Source of the DNA: a virus
IMG/VR virus record: IMGVR_UViG_3300028610_000993
Coordinates: 1-33,207 of that record
Reading direction: 5' to 3' (one strand)
Length of the DNA: 33,207 nucleotides
The position numbers and the translations under genes are program-made. A model generated the notes under the pieces. It searched no databases, had not been told where the DNA came from, and saw only the letters and a program-made list of their open reading frames with translations. Shown piece after piece: positions 21,503 to 28,164 of this stretch (position 1 is the stretch's first letter; each line of letters begins with the position of its first letter).

Positions 21503-21536
21503 ACCGACCGTTGGGACCTCCTCCCCAGCGGTCGGT
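21503..21536 (-). terminator. Hairpin between RHH gene and DUF5131 gene
   Basis: ACCGACCG with TTGGG pairs with CCCAG and CGGTCGGT (13 pairs including a G-U) around an eight-base loop that reads GAGGAGGT in the minus-strand RNA, i.e. a Shine-Dalgarno-like loop. No U-run follows, so it may be a weak terminator, a processing site or a regulatory hairpin. Confidence 0.45.
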
Positions 21537-21540
21537 GATT

Positions 21541-21837
21541 TTAACCGGATAAGGTCCGGCCGCCTTCGTAGCGGTTGATGAGGCGGTTGTTGTCGTCGAG
21601 TAATGCCTCGCATTCTGCTTTGATAAAACCATAAACAGACATTCCGGAATAATCATCCATCATTAATTCGTTCCCAAAAAGATTATCGACAACCCGAATA
21701 GCCATCCTTACCGAATCTGATTGCGATTCAAGCCCGAACAATTCAACCTTGCTCTCCAATGCCTCGCGATCCACTTTCGCCAACCGGGTATTAAATATCT
21801 TTGTTTCCTTTTTTGTTACTGGTATTTGTTTTGCCAT
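21541..21837 (-). CDS. Ribbon-helix-helix repressor candidate (family A)
   Basis: The 98-aa protein has an N-terminal basic strand (ETKIFNTRLA), then helices DREALESKVELFGLE and SDSVRMAIRVVDNLF, the RHH pattern, and an additional C-terminal helix region. It lies directly after the family-A promoter at 21.87 kb, with GGAGG six bases before ATG. Autoregulation through the TATATCTATGATATA palindrome is a reasonable inference, by analogy with the family-B pair at 18.3-18.5 kb. Confidence 0.7.
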   Translation of the reverse strand: MAKQIPVTKKETKIFNTRLAKVDREALESKVELFGLESQSDSVRMAIRVVDNLFGNELMMDDYSGMSVYGFIKAECEALLDDNNRLINRYEGGRTLSG

Positions 21838-21861
21838 TTACTACCTCCGAAGTTTTAGTTA

Positions 21862-21889
21862 ATTATATCATAGATATACAAGTGGTTAA
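21862..21889 (-). promoter_or_regulatory. Family-A promoter with palindromic operator (21.87 kb)
   Basis: On the minus strand: TTAACC, 16-base spacer, TATAAT with extended -10 TG. The palindrome TATATC-TAT-GATATA is at 21864-21878. It drives the RHH protein gene directly downstream. Confidence 0.78.
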
Positions 21890-22074
21890 GGACTATCATC
21901 ATTTTCAAGGTCGACATTTTTTTCAATTTCGGATACTGTAAACGACGACGTAGTAATATCGAACCCAAAAAACAAAGCCATTGATCTACCAAGCATTTCC
22001 CAAAACGAGAACCAATCAACGCCGTCGCTATCATCAATTGTTAGCTCAAAATTAATTGTAAATGTTTTCTTCAT
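21886..22074 (-). CDS. Hypothetical acidic protein, 62 aa
   Basis: Small acidic protein with a beta-rich start (KKTFTINFELTIDDSDG) and an aromatic helix (WFSFWEMLGRSMALFFGF). Possibly peripheral to the membrane. The ATG at 22074 has AAGGAG six bases before it and overlaps the previous stop. The long in-frame extension upstream is a different frame of the gene at 22071-22247 and is rejected. Unknown function. Confidence 0.62.
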   Translation of the reverse strand: MKKTFTINFELTIDDSDGVDWFSFWEMLGRSMALFFGFDITTSSFTVSEIEKNVDLENDDSP

Positions 22075-22247
22075 TTCAATCTCCTTTGTCTCAAAATAAT
22101 ATCCTCTCCGTCGCTCTGTATTTTTGTCGTTTTCCATTTGAGCGGGGGATATCCTGGGGGCGGTTTGATAAACCCTCCCCATGCTTTCTTTTTTATCCGG
22201 ACTACTCGAGTGTACTTTCTCTCGATGTAAATGATTTGTTTGGTCAA
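22071..22247 (-). CDS. Small basic protein, TTG start, 58 aa
   Basis: The frame between two neighbours codes for a basic protein (IIYIERKYTRVVRIKKKAWG, then a proline-rich KPPPGYPPLKW). The TTG start overlaps the upstream stop (TTGA) and its TGA overlaps the next ATG (ATGA), which gives a chain of coupled genes. No strong ribosome binding site is seen, so translation would depend on coupling. Function unknown. Confidence 0.5.
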   Translation of the reverse strand: MTKQIIYIERKYTRVVRIKKKAWGGFIKPPPGYPPLKWKTTKIQSDGEDIILRQRRLK

Positions 22248-22501
22248 GTTGTTTCAGTCTCAACCTCGATAAATACATTCATTTCAACAGGCGGATTACT
22301 TCCAAGGAGAATGTGTTGTCCAAACATATCTATAAAGCCGTGCATTTGAAATTTTGTATATCCGTCTTTATCGGTATCATCTATCAGCTTCTTTTGTGCA
22401 AAATCACCGCCCCAATATTTCAAAAAGACAATCCTTCCGCTTTCTTTTAGCTTCACATACACATAATTATTGAGATTTGATTTTACTTTTTTGTGTGGCA
22501 T
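22244..22501 (-). CDS. Hypothetical protein, 85 aa
   Basis: Beta-rich protein with a basic start (HKKVKSNLNNYVYVKLKES) and GGDFAQKKL and FQMHGFIDMFG segments. No family recognised. AAAGGAG is six bases before ATG. In the accessory block. Confidence 0.62.
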   Translation of the reverse strand: MPHKKVKSNLNNYVYVKLKESGRIVFLKYWGGDFAQKKLIDDTDKDGYTKFQMHGFIDMFGQHILLGSNPPVEMNVFIEVETETT

Positions 22502-22502
22502 G

Positions 22503-23087
22503 TCACTCTCCTTTATTAAATATAATATTATGCGGTTTTTTCGGCATCACTGGAATCAATGATTCCCAACAACTATCCCAACTCGTAACAATACGAGCCG
22601 GTCGATTTCCTTGGCTCCACTCGACCTCACCAATGTCCCACAACTTCCGAGTCAATATCCCCGCCCAATCTTGCAACGGGGCGGAGGATGTATTTCGATA
22701 ATTGCGGATCGCTTTAAAATACTTGCCCTCGTGTTCTGCATGTGAGTCGGCGAAAAACTGACGGACGAACCAAGCCGGGACTCCTTCGATATCGAACAGC
22801 GCACCACCTGGGGCAGGGGTTACCTTTGCTGTTATCCGGATCTCTTTGAAAAACTCACGCTCGTCAATCGTCGATCCTCTTAGCTCTTGCAAAAACAATA
22901 GATCGCCGGTAATCGAAATTCTCTCCGCGGTCTCTGCCAAATGATTCCGCGCGTCTTTCCACAATAGATATATGCCCAAGACCAAAGAGGGGACCGCGAC
23001 CGACAACGCGTATATGTTTTTGTCCAAGACCCAATAGGCGGCTCCGAGGACTGATGCGATCAACAACACAAAGGCGTAAAAAGCCAT
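22503..23087 (-). CDS. Membrane-anchored hypothetical protein, 194 aa
   Basis: Two N-terminal hydrophobic segments (FYAFVLLIASVLGAAYWVL and YALSVAVPSLVLGIYLLW) anchor a cytoplasmic or external helical/beta part rich in W and charged residues. No known domain seen. GGAGGGG lies seven bases before ATG and the start overlaps the methyltransferase stop (TAATG). It may be a membrane accessory; role unknown. Confidence 0.65.
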   Translation of the reverse strand: MAFYAFVLLIASVLGAAYWVLDKNIYALSVAVPSLVLGIYLLWKDARNHLAETAERISITGDLLFLQELRGSTIDEREFFKEIRITAKVTPAPGGALFDIEGVPAWFVRQFFADSHAEHEGKYFKAIRNYRNTSSAPLQDWAGILTRKLWDIGEVEWSQGNRPARIVTSWDSCWESLIPVMPKKPHNIIFNKGE

Positions 23088-23773
23088 TAGTCAACCCCTC
23101 CCCCATCGAAGACGGGTGTCTCATTTTTAGGCTGTGGGTACGCAATTTGTGTTTTTATGTTAGATTCCGATTCGTTAAATCTCATTTCTTGCTGTGCGTG
23201 CATGGGCTTTCTCCACATGCTCAACAAACGAGTTCTGCGTTCGAATCCTGTGACAATGCCAATCAGCCCTTTTAATTCCCAATCCTTTCGTCTGAACGAT
23301 GGGTATTTTTCATCAAGCCACAGCAACCATCCACCCGGAACCAAAACCCTTTTTGATTCCGTCATTGTTTTTCTGGAGTTTATTAAACGTTTAACCTTGT
23401 ATCTGCTTGCATCCTCTTCTGAATAAGGGGGGTCTATCAATATGACATCAAATGAATTGTCAGAAAAAGGCAAATTTTCAACATCTGCGATTTGATCCAC
23501 TTCAGGTAAATTGTGAATATCTAAATTAATGGCTCCGTCAATACGGCACCGCCCACAACAAGAATGCAAAAACCTATTTTCTTTTGTTGGAAAGCCCGCC
23601 AGTATTCTTTTGACGAATGTGCTAGGAAATTGCCCATAGTATATTGCCTTTTGCCACGATGTGCCACAGTACCACGTACCATAAATCCATTTGTGTGAGT
23701 ATATCGTTGGTGGGTATTTTGGATATTTCTTATTGATTCTTTCAACTATTGATCGAGGTGAGTTATTTGTCAT
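23087..23773 (-). CDS. DNA adenine methyltransferase-like protein
   Basis: The 228-aa protein has a Rossmann-type methyltransferase core: a likely SAM-binding region around 70-87 (FLHSCCGRCRIDGAINLDI) and the catalytic motif IDPPYSEED, with DPPY at 114-117, followed by VLVPGGWLLWLDE. DPPY with FDVILI indicates an amino-methyltransferase acting on DNA. No separate target-recognition domain is visible, so it is a small, probably solitary enzyme. It is coupled to the upstream HTH protein (ATGA). Confidence 0.8.
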   Translation of the reverse strand: MTNNSPRSIVERINKKYPKYPPTIYSHKWIYGTWYCGTSWQKAIYYGQFPSTFVKRILAGFPTKENRFLHSCCGRCRIDGAINLDIHNLPEVDQIADVENLPFSDNSFDVILIDPPYSEEDASRYKVKRLINSRKTMTESKRVLVPGGWLLWLDEKYPSFRRKDWELKGLIGIVTGFERRTRLLSMWRKPMHAQQEMRFNESESNIKTQIAYPQPKNETPVFDGGGVD

Positions 23774-24204
23774 TGCGTCTTGATCCTCTTATAGTCTTTC
23801 GCCCGACATTTTTTGTCGTGGTACCGTTGGCGAGAATCGCGGGGTATAAAGTTTATCTTGCAAGGGGGATAAATACATTTTATCGACGCCCCCTTTATCA
23901 GTGTCCCCGGCCGAACATCACCCAGGACAAATACCTCAACCGCTCGCGCCTTGGCGATATCCGAATCCATTCCGTCTATCGCGGCGCCTAAAGATTGGAT
24001 CGCTCTTTTCATAATTTCAGAGGGGGCAGTCGACCCTTTCAAAACACCGTGTAAATATTCCGGAGACCAAGGTCTAGCGGGGGCGTTTACGCCTGCCATC
24101 TTCCACAACTGAAAAGCTAATTCTCGTTTACCGCTCCAACTGCCTATATCAATCTCTAGCTCCTCTGCGATCATTTGAATTGATTCTGTGACTGATTGAT
24201 CCAT
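23770..24204 (-). CDS. HTH plus zinc-finger protein, 144 aa
   Basis: The N-terminal part has WSPEYLHGVLKGSTAPSEIMKRAIQSLG, which looks like a lambda-repressor-type HTH, and the end has CIYPPCKINFIPRDSRQRYHDKKC, a CxxxxC...HxxxC zinc finger. A DNA-binding regulator is likely. AGAGGAG is seven bases before ATG. The start is preceded by the TCTTAGTAGTG tandem repeat. Confidence 0.62.
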   Translation of the reverse strand: MDQSVTESIQMIAEELEIDIGSWSGKRELAFQLWKMAGVNAPARPWSPEYLHGVLKGSTAPSEIMKRAIQSLGAAIDGMDSDIAKARAVEVFVLGDVRPGTLIKGASIKCIYPPCKINFIPRDSRQRYHDKKCRAKDYKRIKTQ

Positions 24205-24215
24205 TTACTCGCTCC

Positions 24216-24237
24216 TCTTAGTAGTGTCTTAGTAGTG
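24216..24237. repeat. Tandem 11-bp repeat in a leader
   Basis: Two copies of TCTTAGTAGTG (24216-24226, 24227-24237); on the minus strand they read ACTACTAAGA and lie just upstream of the ribosome binding site of the HTH/zinc gene. A third copy of the first ten bases is at 8067-8076, also before a ribosome binding site. The rest of 24205-24317 holds no gene and a weak CTAAT/ATTAG hairpin. Confidence 0.55.
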
Positions 24238-24317
24238 TTTTTTCGTTTTGGTCTGTGGGTGGGTCTCTTTATATGCCTAATTTGTAAAATCGATTAGAGG
24301 GGTGTTTTTTGGGGAAA

Positions 24318-25106
24318 TTAGATTATTGCCTCTTTTACTCCGAACTCGTAAACAAACACATAAGGGTTATAGTCCCAGGTGTAGCCGGATTTTTTGTTGA
24401 TGGAGTCCCAACCAAGAGAGAAAGCAATCTGTAAACAGTCTGGAACCAAAGCATTAGAAAGACTCCCGATATCGATCCCTAAAAACTTTGCACCAAACCC
24501 GCTTCTAATCGCCCCCTCAGCGATAATGTCGTTGTCTGTTATATCTTGCAACCTCTCAACCCTAACCGATTTGATCTCTAACCAGAAACGAGACATCCAC
24601 TTAAACATATGGATAGATGAACGCCAACGACCAAAATCTTTATGGGTTGAAAATGATCCGCCTTGTTTGTCTTGGTTGGGAAATAGAGAAGTATAAAAAG
24701 AGCCATCCTCTTTATCGTATTTAATTTCATATACTAACCCGTCCGCCCTAAACTGAATATGGTTTTCAGCATCCGAGGAAAAACCCTTGACCAAATTGTA
24801 GGCATATCTCCAACCCTCACGGACGTATAAAAGGTCTCCAGGGATTCCGAGGGGTGGGCCAACATATAAAATATCGTGTCCTCTTGAAAATGTCGCCCTG
24901 CTGTTATTGATCGATTCGTTTACGTTTACTATACAACCCCAACCGTCCGGATTTTTGTTGACCTCCTCCAACCCCCCTAGCCTCCGCGTGTGACTCTTGA
25001 ATGGCTTACCTGAGTCAATCGGCTCCGGCGGCCACACACCGACTGCCGTATTTTTGATCGCGTTCACCATTTCAGACTTGAATAATGTAGGTCTTGTTTT
25101 TGACAT
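24318..25106 (-). CDS. ASCH-domain-like phage protein, 262 aa
   Basis: The segment PTLFKSEMVNAIKN...HTRRL, then GDLLYVREGW, then HMFKWMSRFWLEIKSVRVERLQDITDNDIIAEG and a final W..NPYVFVYEF matches the recurring phage ASCH (PUA-related) family. The strings VRE-W and ERLQDI are characteristic. ASCH domains bind RNA or modified bases; function in this phage is not known. It follows the family-A promoter at 25.14 kb and an AACGGAGG site. Confidence 0.78.
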   Translation of the reverse strand: MSKTRPTLFKSEMVNAIKNTAVGVWPPEPIDSGKPFKSHTRRLGGLEEVNKNPDGWGCIVNVNESINNSRATFSRGHDILYVGPPLGIPGDLLYVREGWRYAYNLVKGFSSDAENHIQFRADGLVYEIKYDKEDGSFYTSLFPNQDKQGGSFSTHKDFGRWRSSIHMFKWMSRFWLEIKSVRVERLQDITDNDIIAEGAIRSGFGAKFLGIDIGSLSNALVPDCLQIAFSLGWDSINKKSGYTWDYNPYVFVYEFGVKEAII

Positions 25107-25131
25107 TTTCTACCTCCGTTTATTTTCCTAA

Positions 25132-25160
25132 ATTATAGCATAGATATACAAGGTTTGCAA
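25132..25160 (-). promoter_or_regulatory. Family-A promoter with palindromic operator (25.14 kb)
   Basis: On the minus strand: TTGCAA, 17-base spacer, TATAAT. The palindrome-like site TATATCTATGCTATA (25134-25148) differs from the other two family-A operators by one base (C for A). An extended -10 TG is present. Confidence 0.8.
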
Positions 25161-25253
25161 GCGAATTATCGTAAAGTGTGAATAAGAAAACCCATACTGA
25201 CAGTTCTTTTTGAGGAAAGATAATACCTTTAAAAAGATATTTATACGTCAAAG

Positions 25254-25277
25254 AAAAAAGCCCCGTATCGCTACGGG
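25254..25277 (-). terminator. Rho-independent terminator after the lysis block
   Basis: On the minus strand CCCGTA-GCGA-TACGGG (GNRA-type tetraloop), then GC and TTTTTT. A textbook terminator between the holin-like gene and the family-A promoter at 25.14 kb. The rest of 25107-25308 shows no gene. Confidence 0.88.
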
Positions 25278-25308
25278 ACTTCTCTTTACTTGACCTAATT
25301 AATTCTCT

Positions 25309-25647
25309 TTAGGAGTTCGACTTTCCTAAGATCGGGACTCCTCTAATCCCATCGTGGACTTTCCCAGAGATAACGGCACCCGCGGGCATAAAGCCGATCA
25401 TAGCGAGTCCGAAGCCTGCAACTGTCCGGGCGATCTCGTCGAAGTACAAAATGTCAATGTCTGGATAGAACGTCGCCAAGACATACAATAAAGCGAACAC
25501 AACCACGTTAAGGATTTTCGCCCATTGGGTCGCTTTACCTGGCTTGATTACGGTAAACCATTTCAGGACATTTACCACCAATGCGATCAACGCGGGGACT
25601 CCGACAAGAGCCTTTAAGAGTTCTACTACACTAAAATCTAATTGCAT
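25309..25647 (-). CDS. Holin-like membrane protein, 112 aa
   Basis: At least two hydrophobic helices (VGVPALIALVVNVLKW and ILNVVVFALLYVLATFY), with a third near FGLAMIGFMPAGAVI, and a charged N-terminus. It lies in the lysis region, four genes downstream of the endolysin. Size, topology and position fit a phage holin that forms pores for the lysin, but the class is not recognised. GGAGG is nine bases before ATG. Confidence 0.65.
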   Translation of the reverse strand: MQLDFSVVELLKALVGVPALIALVVNVLKWFTVIKPGKATQWAKILNVVVFALLYVLATFYPDIDILYFDEIARTVAGFGLAMIGFMPAGAVISGKVHDGIRGVPILGKSNS

Positions 25648-25685
25648 GTTTTACTACCTCCGATATCAAATAGTGGATGAATAGG

Positions 25686-25698
25686 TATACACAGTATA
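25686..25698 (-). promoter_or_regulatory. Extended -10 promoter/palindrome for the holin-like gene
   Basis: On the minus strand TGT-TATACT, with the palindrome TATAC-TGT-GTATA (25686-25698). No clear -35. The palindrome has the same short-arm, three-base-centre layout as the family-A operators but a different sequence. Confidence 0.45.
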
Positions 25699-25702
25699 AC
25701 AT

Positions 25703-25942
25703 CTATTTAATTATTGGGCGGAATAACCATCCGCGTCTTTTTGTTTCAGTTCTATACATTATTTTTTCTAAGACCCCCTCGTCTACAAGTTTGTTCAATC
25801 TTTCTAATGCGGTATTTCTTGATATGTCCCACTCATCCATAGCAATCTCCGAAGTAATATCCCCCGGCTGTAACTTGGCCGCTTTTCCTTCTTCAATTAT
25901 TTGTTTCATTACATCTTCAGGTAACGGTTTCACACCAGTCAT
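25703..25942 (-). CDS. Winged-helix DNA-binding protein, 79 aa
   Basis: A compact winged HTH: TSEIAMDEWDISRNTALERLNKLVDEGVLEKI with a basic wing region TETKRRGWLF. Typical of small transcription factors. The ATG at 25942 has AGAGAGG seven bases before it and overlaps the previous stop (ATGA). It may regulate the lysis block, since it lies between the phosphoesterase and the holin-like gene. Confidence 0.7.
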   Translation of the reverse strand: MTGVKPLPEDVMKQIIEEGKAAKLQPGDITSEIAMDEWDISRNTALERLNKLVDEGVLEKIMYRTETKRRGWLFRPIIK

Positions 25943-26817
25943 TTTATGACCTCTCTTGTTAAGTCCTCTCTTGGCTCTAACAGCCAGTGAGGGGTAAGCG
26001 GTTTTCCATTTACAAACTCCACAACACACATACCGATTATTGTCACAAATCTACTGCGAGTTACTTTTCTCGCGTAACCATTAATCAATTGATATGAGGG
26101 GATCAATAATCCAGTGGTCCTAACTGGCTTGTATTCTGGAAATTCTGTGATCGGTGTTTCTAGTGGTTCGTGGAAATGTGCTCTCACCACAAGGTCAGGG
26201 ATCGGTAATTTTGCGTTCATGTATTCTTTTACTATAGACCTTGTATATAACCTGAACACATTGCCCCGCGTCCATTCTCTGATTCCTGCCCCCGCTCCGT
26301 GATGGGCAAGGTCAATTTTTACACCGGCCACGGTGATGAATCCATGAGCATATGACTTTACATCTATTTCCTTGTGATCTGACAGGATCAACTCTCTCAA
26401 AAGTCTTGGGGCGGATCCGTTCTCAAACTCGTGGGAATCAGTACCCCAGATAAAACGCATCGATTTCGGTTTATTCTTTCGCGACAACCACGGCTCCTTA
26501 TTGGCCTTCGCAACTAAGACCTGATTCCCTACGTCGCTATACAAATCACCGCTTCCATATTTGTTCCCTTGAGTAATATCGCCCATATGAAATATATGAA
26601 ACGGATCCTTTCCAATAATGTCAAAGGCTATGTCAACGTGCTTGTCATATTGTTTCCATAGATATTTATTCTTAGGAGTCAGCAGCGGCTCGACGAAAAC
26701 CTCCTTCCCCGTCTTTAGGTCATGTTCTGTAAACAACATGTTTGGATTTATTAACCCTGACTTTGACCCCGCATGTGTATCTGAAATAAAGACTCCGACC
26801 TCTCGTTTATATGCCAT
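25939..26817 (-). CDS. Calcineurin-like metallophosphoesterase
   Basis: The 292-aa product has the metallophosphoesterase motif order: SDTHAG (D13, H15), MGDITQGN near residue 79, a GTDSHE block in place of the usual GNHE, then LAHHGAG and RAHFHEP. Two-metal phosphatases of this family hydrolyse phosphodiesters or monoesters of nucleic acids, nucleotides or proteins. The substrate is unknown. Being between the lysis genes is unusual. A GAGG site lies four bases before ATG. Confidence 0.82.
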   Translation of the reverse strand: MAYKREVGVFISDTHAGSKSGLINPNMLFTEHDLKTGKEVFVEPLLTPKNKYLWKQYDKHVDIAFDIIGKDPFHIFHMGDITQGNKYGSGDLYSDVGNQVLVAKANKEPWLSRKNKPKSMRFIWGTDSHEFENGSAPRLLRELILSDHKEIDVKSYAHGFITVAGVKIDLAHHGAGAGIREWTRGNVFRLYTRSIVKEYMNAKLPIPDLVVRAHFHEPLETPITEFPEYKPVRTTGLLIPSYQLINGYARKVTRSRFVTIIGMCVVEFVNGKPLTPHWLLEPREDLTREVIK

Positions 26818-26835
26818 CTAACCTCGCTTCACTAC

Positions 26836-26864
26836 TTGACATAATATAACATTGTCCATACAAT
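26836..26864 (+). promoter_or_regulatory. Plus-strand sigma70-type promoter facing the lysis genes
   Basis: TTGACA, 17-base spacer, TACAAT on the plus strand, against the direction of all genes. It would make an antisense RNA across the XhlA-like and endolysin genes. No plus-strand protein gene is supported. Could be a coincidence in AT-rich DNA. Confidence 0.45.
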
Positions 26865-26865
26865 T

Positions 26866-26926
26866 AAAAAGAATGGCGCTTGAATATTACCCGATCCCGC
26901 GGAGAACTGTATTATAAACAAGCGCC
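26866..26926 (-). terminator. Candidate long-loop terminator after the XhlA-like gene
   Basis: On the minus strand GGCGCTTG pairs with CAAGCGCC (8 bp, 36-base loop), followed by ATTC and TTTTT. The loop is long, so efficiency is unsure. It is read from the lysis genes towards the phosphoesterase gene. The 26818-26938 stretch holds no gene. Confidence 0.4.
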
Positions 26927-26938
26927 TAAACTCTTTAA

Positions 26939-27271
26939 TTACTTAGCTAACAAATCCCAAAACCACGCACCAACAGCACCCAAAAAGGCGACGGCAGGGA
27001 CAGCCAATATCCTCAATATGTTTTTCCTAAACCGATCTAATACATCTACTTTATGTTCAAGTCCTTTTGTGTGGTCCTCATCAGTTCCAAAGACGATAAG
27101 AGATAATTTGCTTAGAGCGTTAGTTATTTCTCGATACTCTCCTCGTCTTTCCTTTCGGTCAAGTCTCATTGCCAATAATAAGACCTTGCCCGTTTTGGTC
27201 GTTTCGACGTCGTCAGACGTTCCCTTTAAAAACTCCTCTATATCTTTTAATATCCCGTTTTCGTCTGTCAT
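26939..27271 (-). CDS. XhlA-like membrane protein, 110 aa
   Basis: The N-terminal part is charged and helical (IEEFLKGTSDDVETTKTG, LEHKVDVLDRFRKN), and the last 25 residues form one hydrophobic helix (ILRILAVPAVAFLGAVGAWFW). This layout resembles hemolysin XhlA-type proteins that act with holins next to an endolysin gene. It is translationally coupled to the GH25 gene (ATGA), which supports a lysis role. Confidence 0.6.
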   Translation of the reverse strand: MTDENGILKDIEEFLKGTSDDVETTKTGKVLLLAMRLDRKERRGEYREITNALSKLSLIVFGTDEDHTKGLEHKVDVLDRFRKNILRILAVPAVAFLGAVGAWFWDLLAK

Positions 27272-28128
27272 ATTATTGACTTCATCCCTTCAACCATTGC
27301 GTTAACTTCGTCGAGCGTATTATTACGGACTTCTGTATCATCCGGTGGGGTGGGTGGGTCTGGAGTTGGTGTGTCACCATCCATATTTAATCTTTCGCGT
27401 AAGTCTGCCCTCGTACCGTTATAAACATTCACGTCTACTTGCTTCTTGCCGACTATACCTAATTTTTCAGGGTCTCCATTCCATGAATATTGCCAGAAGT
27501 CCCAGGTACCCTTTAGTCGCTTTAATGGGACAAACCGCCTGTTGGGCCAATTGCCGCGCCAGTTACCCATTTCAGGTTGTTCGTTTATCTCAACACTAAA
27601 AGGATTCTTTATTCTTGACCCGGGCCAAGGAAGCCAAAATGGTGTATCGTTCAAAAACGCCACGTCTACAAAGGTCTCTAAAAATACCGAGTAGTCGTTA
27701 TTATTTCCATAAACCAAAACCATCCCATCAAAACCTATTCGCAAATATCGGATAGCTTCAGCCGCTTCCTTTGCCGCCCTGCGCGATAGTATGTTGTTTT
27801 TTGCTTCAAAGTCCCAGGCAATCATTTCGTACTTGGATCCGTTGGGGTTATTGGTAACAAGCTCTAAGAAATGATCGACCTGTTTCTTCCATGGTACAGC
27901 AGTTGAGTAGTAATGATAACCACCAAGGATATCGGTTATCTCTGAAATCTTCCCGCTGTGATTATCGTATTTAGAATCTACATGCAACCCCCAGGATGTT
28001 CTATGAAACGCAAAATCGATAGGAATCTGCGGTTCGGTTATATCATCACCCCAAGCCGATATGTCATAGCCGAACGCCCTGCGTTCATCAGTGTCCAAAT
28101 CTTCCCATAGCTTCAAATCAATTGTCAT
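27268..28128 (-). CDS. GH25-family endolysin (lysozyme)
   Basis: The 286-aa protein is a glycoside hydrolase 25 muramidase: GYDISAWGD (D22), FAFHRTSWG, GGYHYYST, then the catalytic AWDFEAK (D106 and E108), VLVYGNN, PFWLPWPG, WDFWQYSW and QVDVNVYNG. It cuts the glycan backbone of peptidoglycan at the end of infection. The C-terminal 30 residues follow a P/T-rich linker (TPTPDPPTPPDD). There is no signal peptide, so release would need a holin. An AAGGA site lies eight bases before ATG. Confidence 0.9.
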   Translation of the reverse strand: MTIDLKLWEDLDTDERRAFGYDISAWGDDITEPQIPIDFAFHRTSWGLHVDSKYDNHSGKISEITDILGGYHYYSTAVPWKKQVDHFLELVTNNPNGSKYEMIAWDFEAKNNILSRRAAKEAAEAIRYLRIGFDGMVLVYGNNNDYSVFLETFVDVAFLNDTPFWLPWPGSRIKNPFSVEINEQPEMGNWRGNWPNRRFVPLKRLKGTWDFWQYSWNGDPEKLGIVGKKQVDVNVYNGTRADLRERLNMDGDTPTPDPPTPPDDTEVRNNTLDEVNAMVEGMKSII

Positions 28129-28151
28129 GTTAAAAATCCTTGCGACTTCAT
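28125..28151 (-). CDS. Mini-ORF, 8 aa, coupled to the endolysin
   Basis: MKSQGFLT with AAGGAG nine bases before the ATG; its TGA overlaps the endolysin ATG (ATGA). The endolysin ribosome binding site lies inside it. Possibly a leader peptide that sets lysin translation. Confidence 0.35.
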   Translation of the reverse strand: MKSQGFLT

Positions 28152-28164
28152 CTTTTTCAACTCC

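Noticed and set aside
21855-22037. 60-codon minus-strand frame across the family-A promoter
   Set aside because: It overlaps the operator and the 62-aa gene in another frame, with no ribosome binding site.
26875-26926. tRNA-like fold from GGCGCTTG/CAAGCGCC
   Set aside because: The span is too short and lacks anticodon and T-arm features.
26880-27305. 141-codon plus-strand frame after the plus-strand promoter
   Set aside because: It starts at TTG without a site and is antisense to the XhlA-like gene; no protein features.
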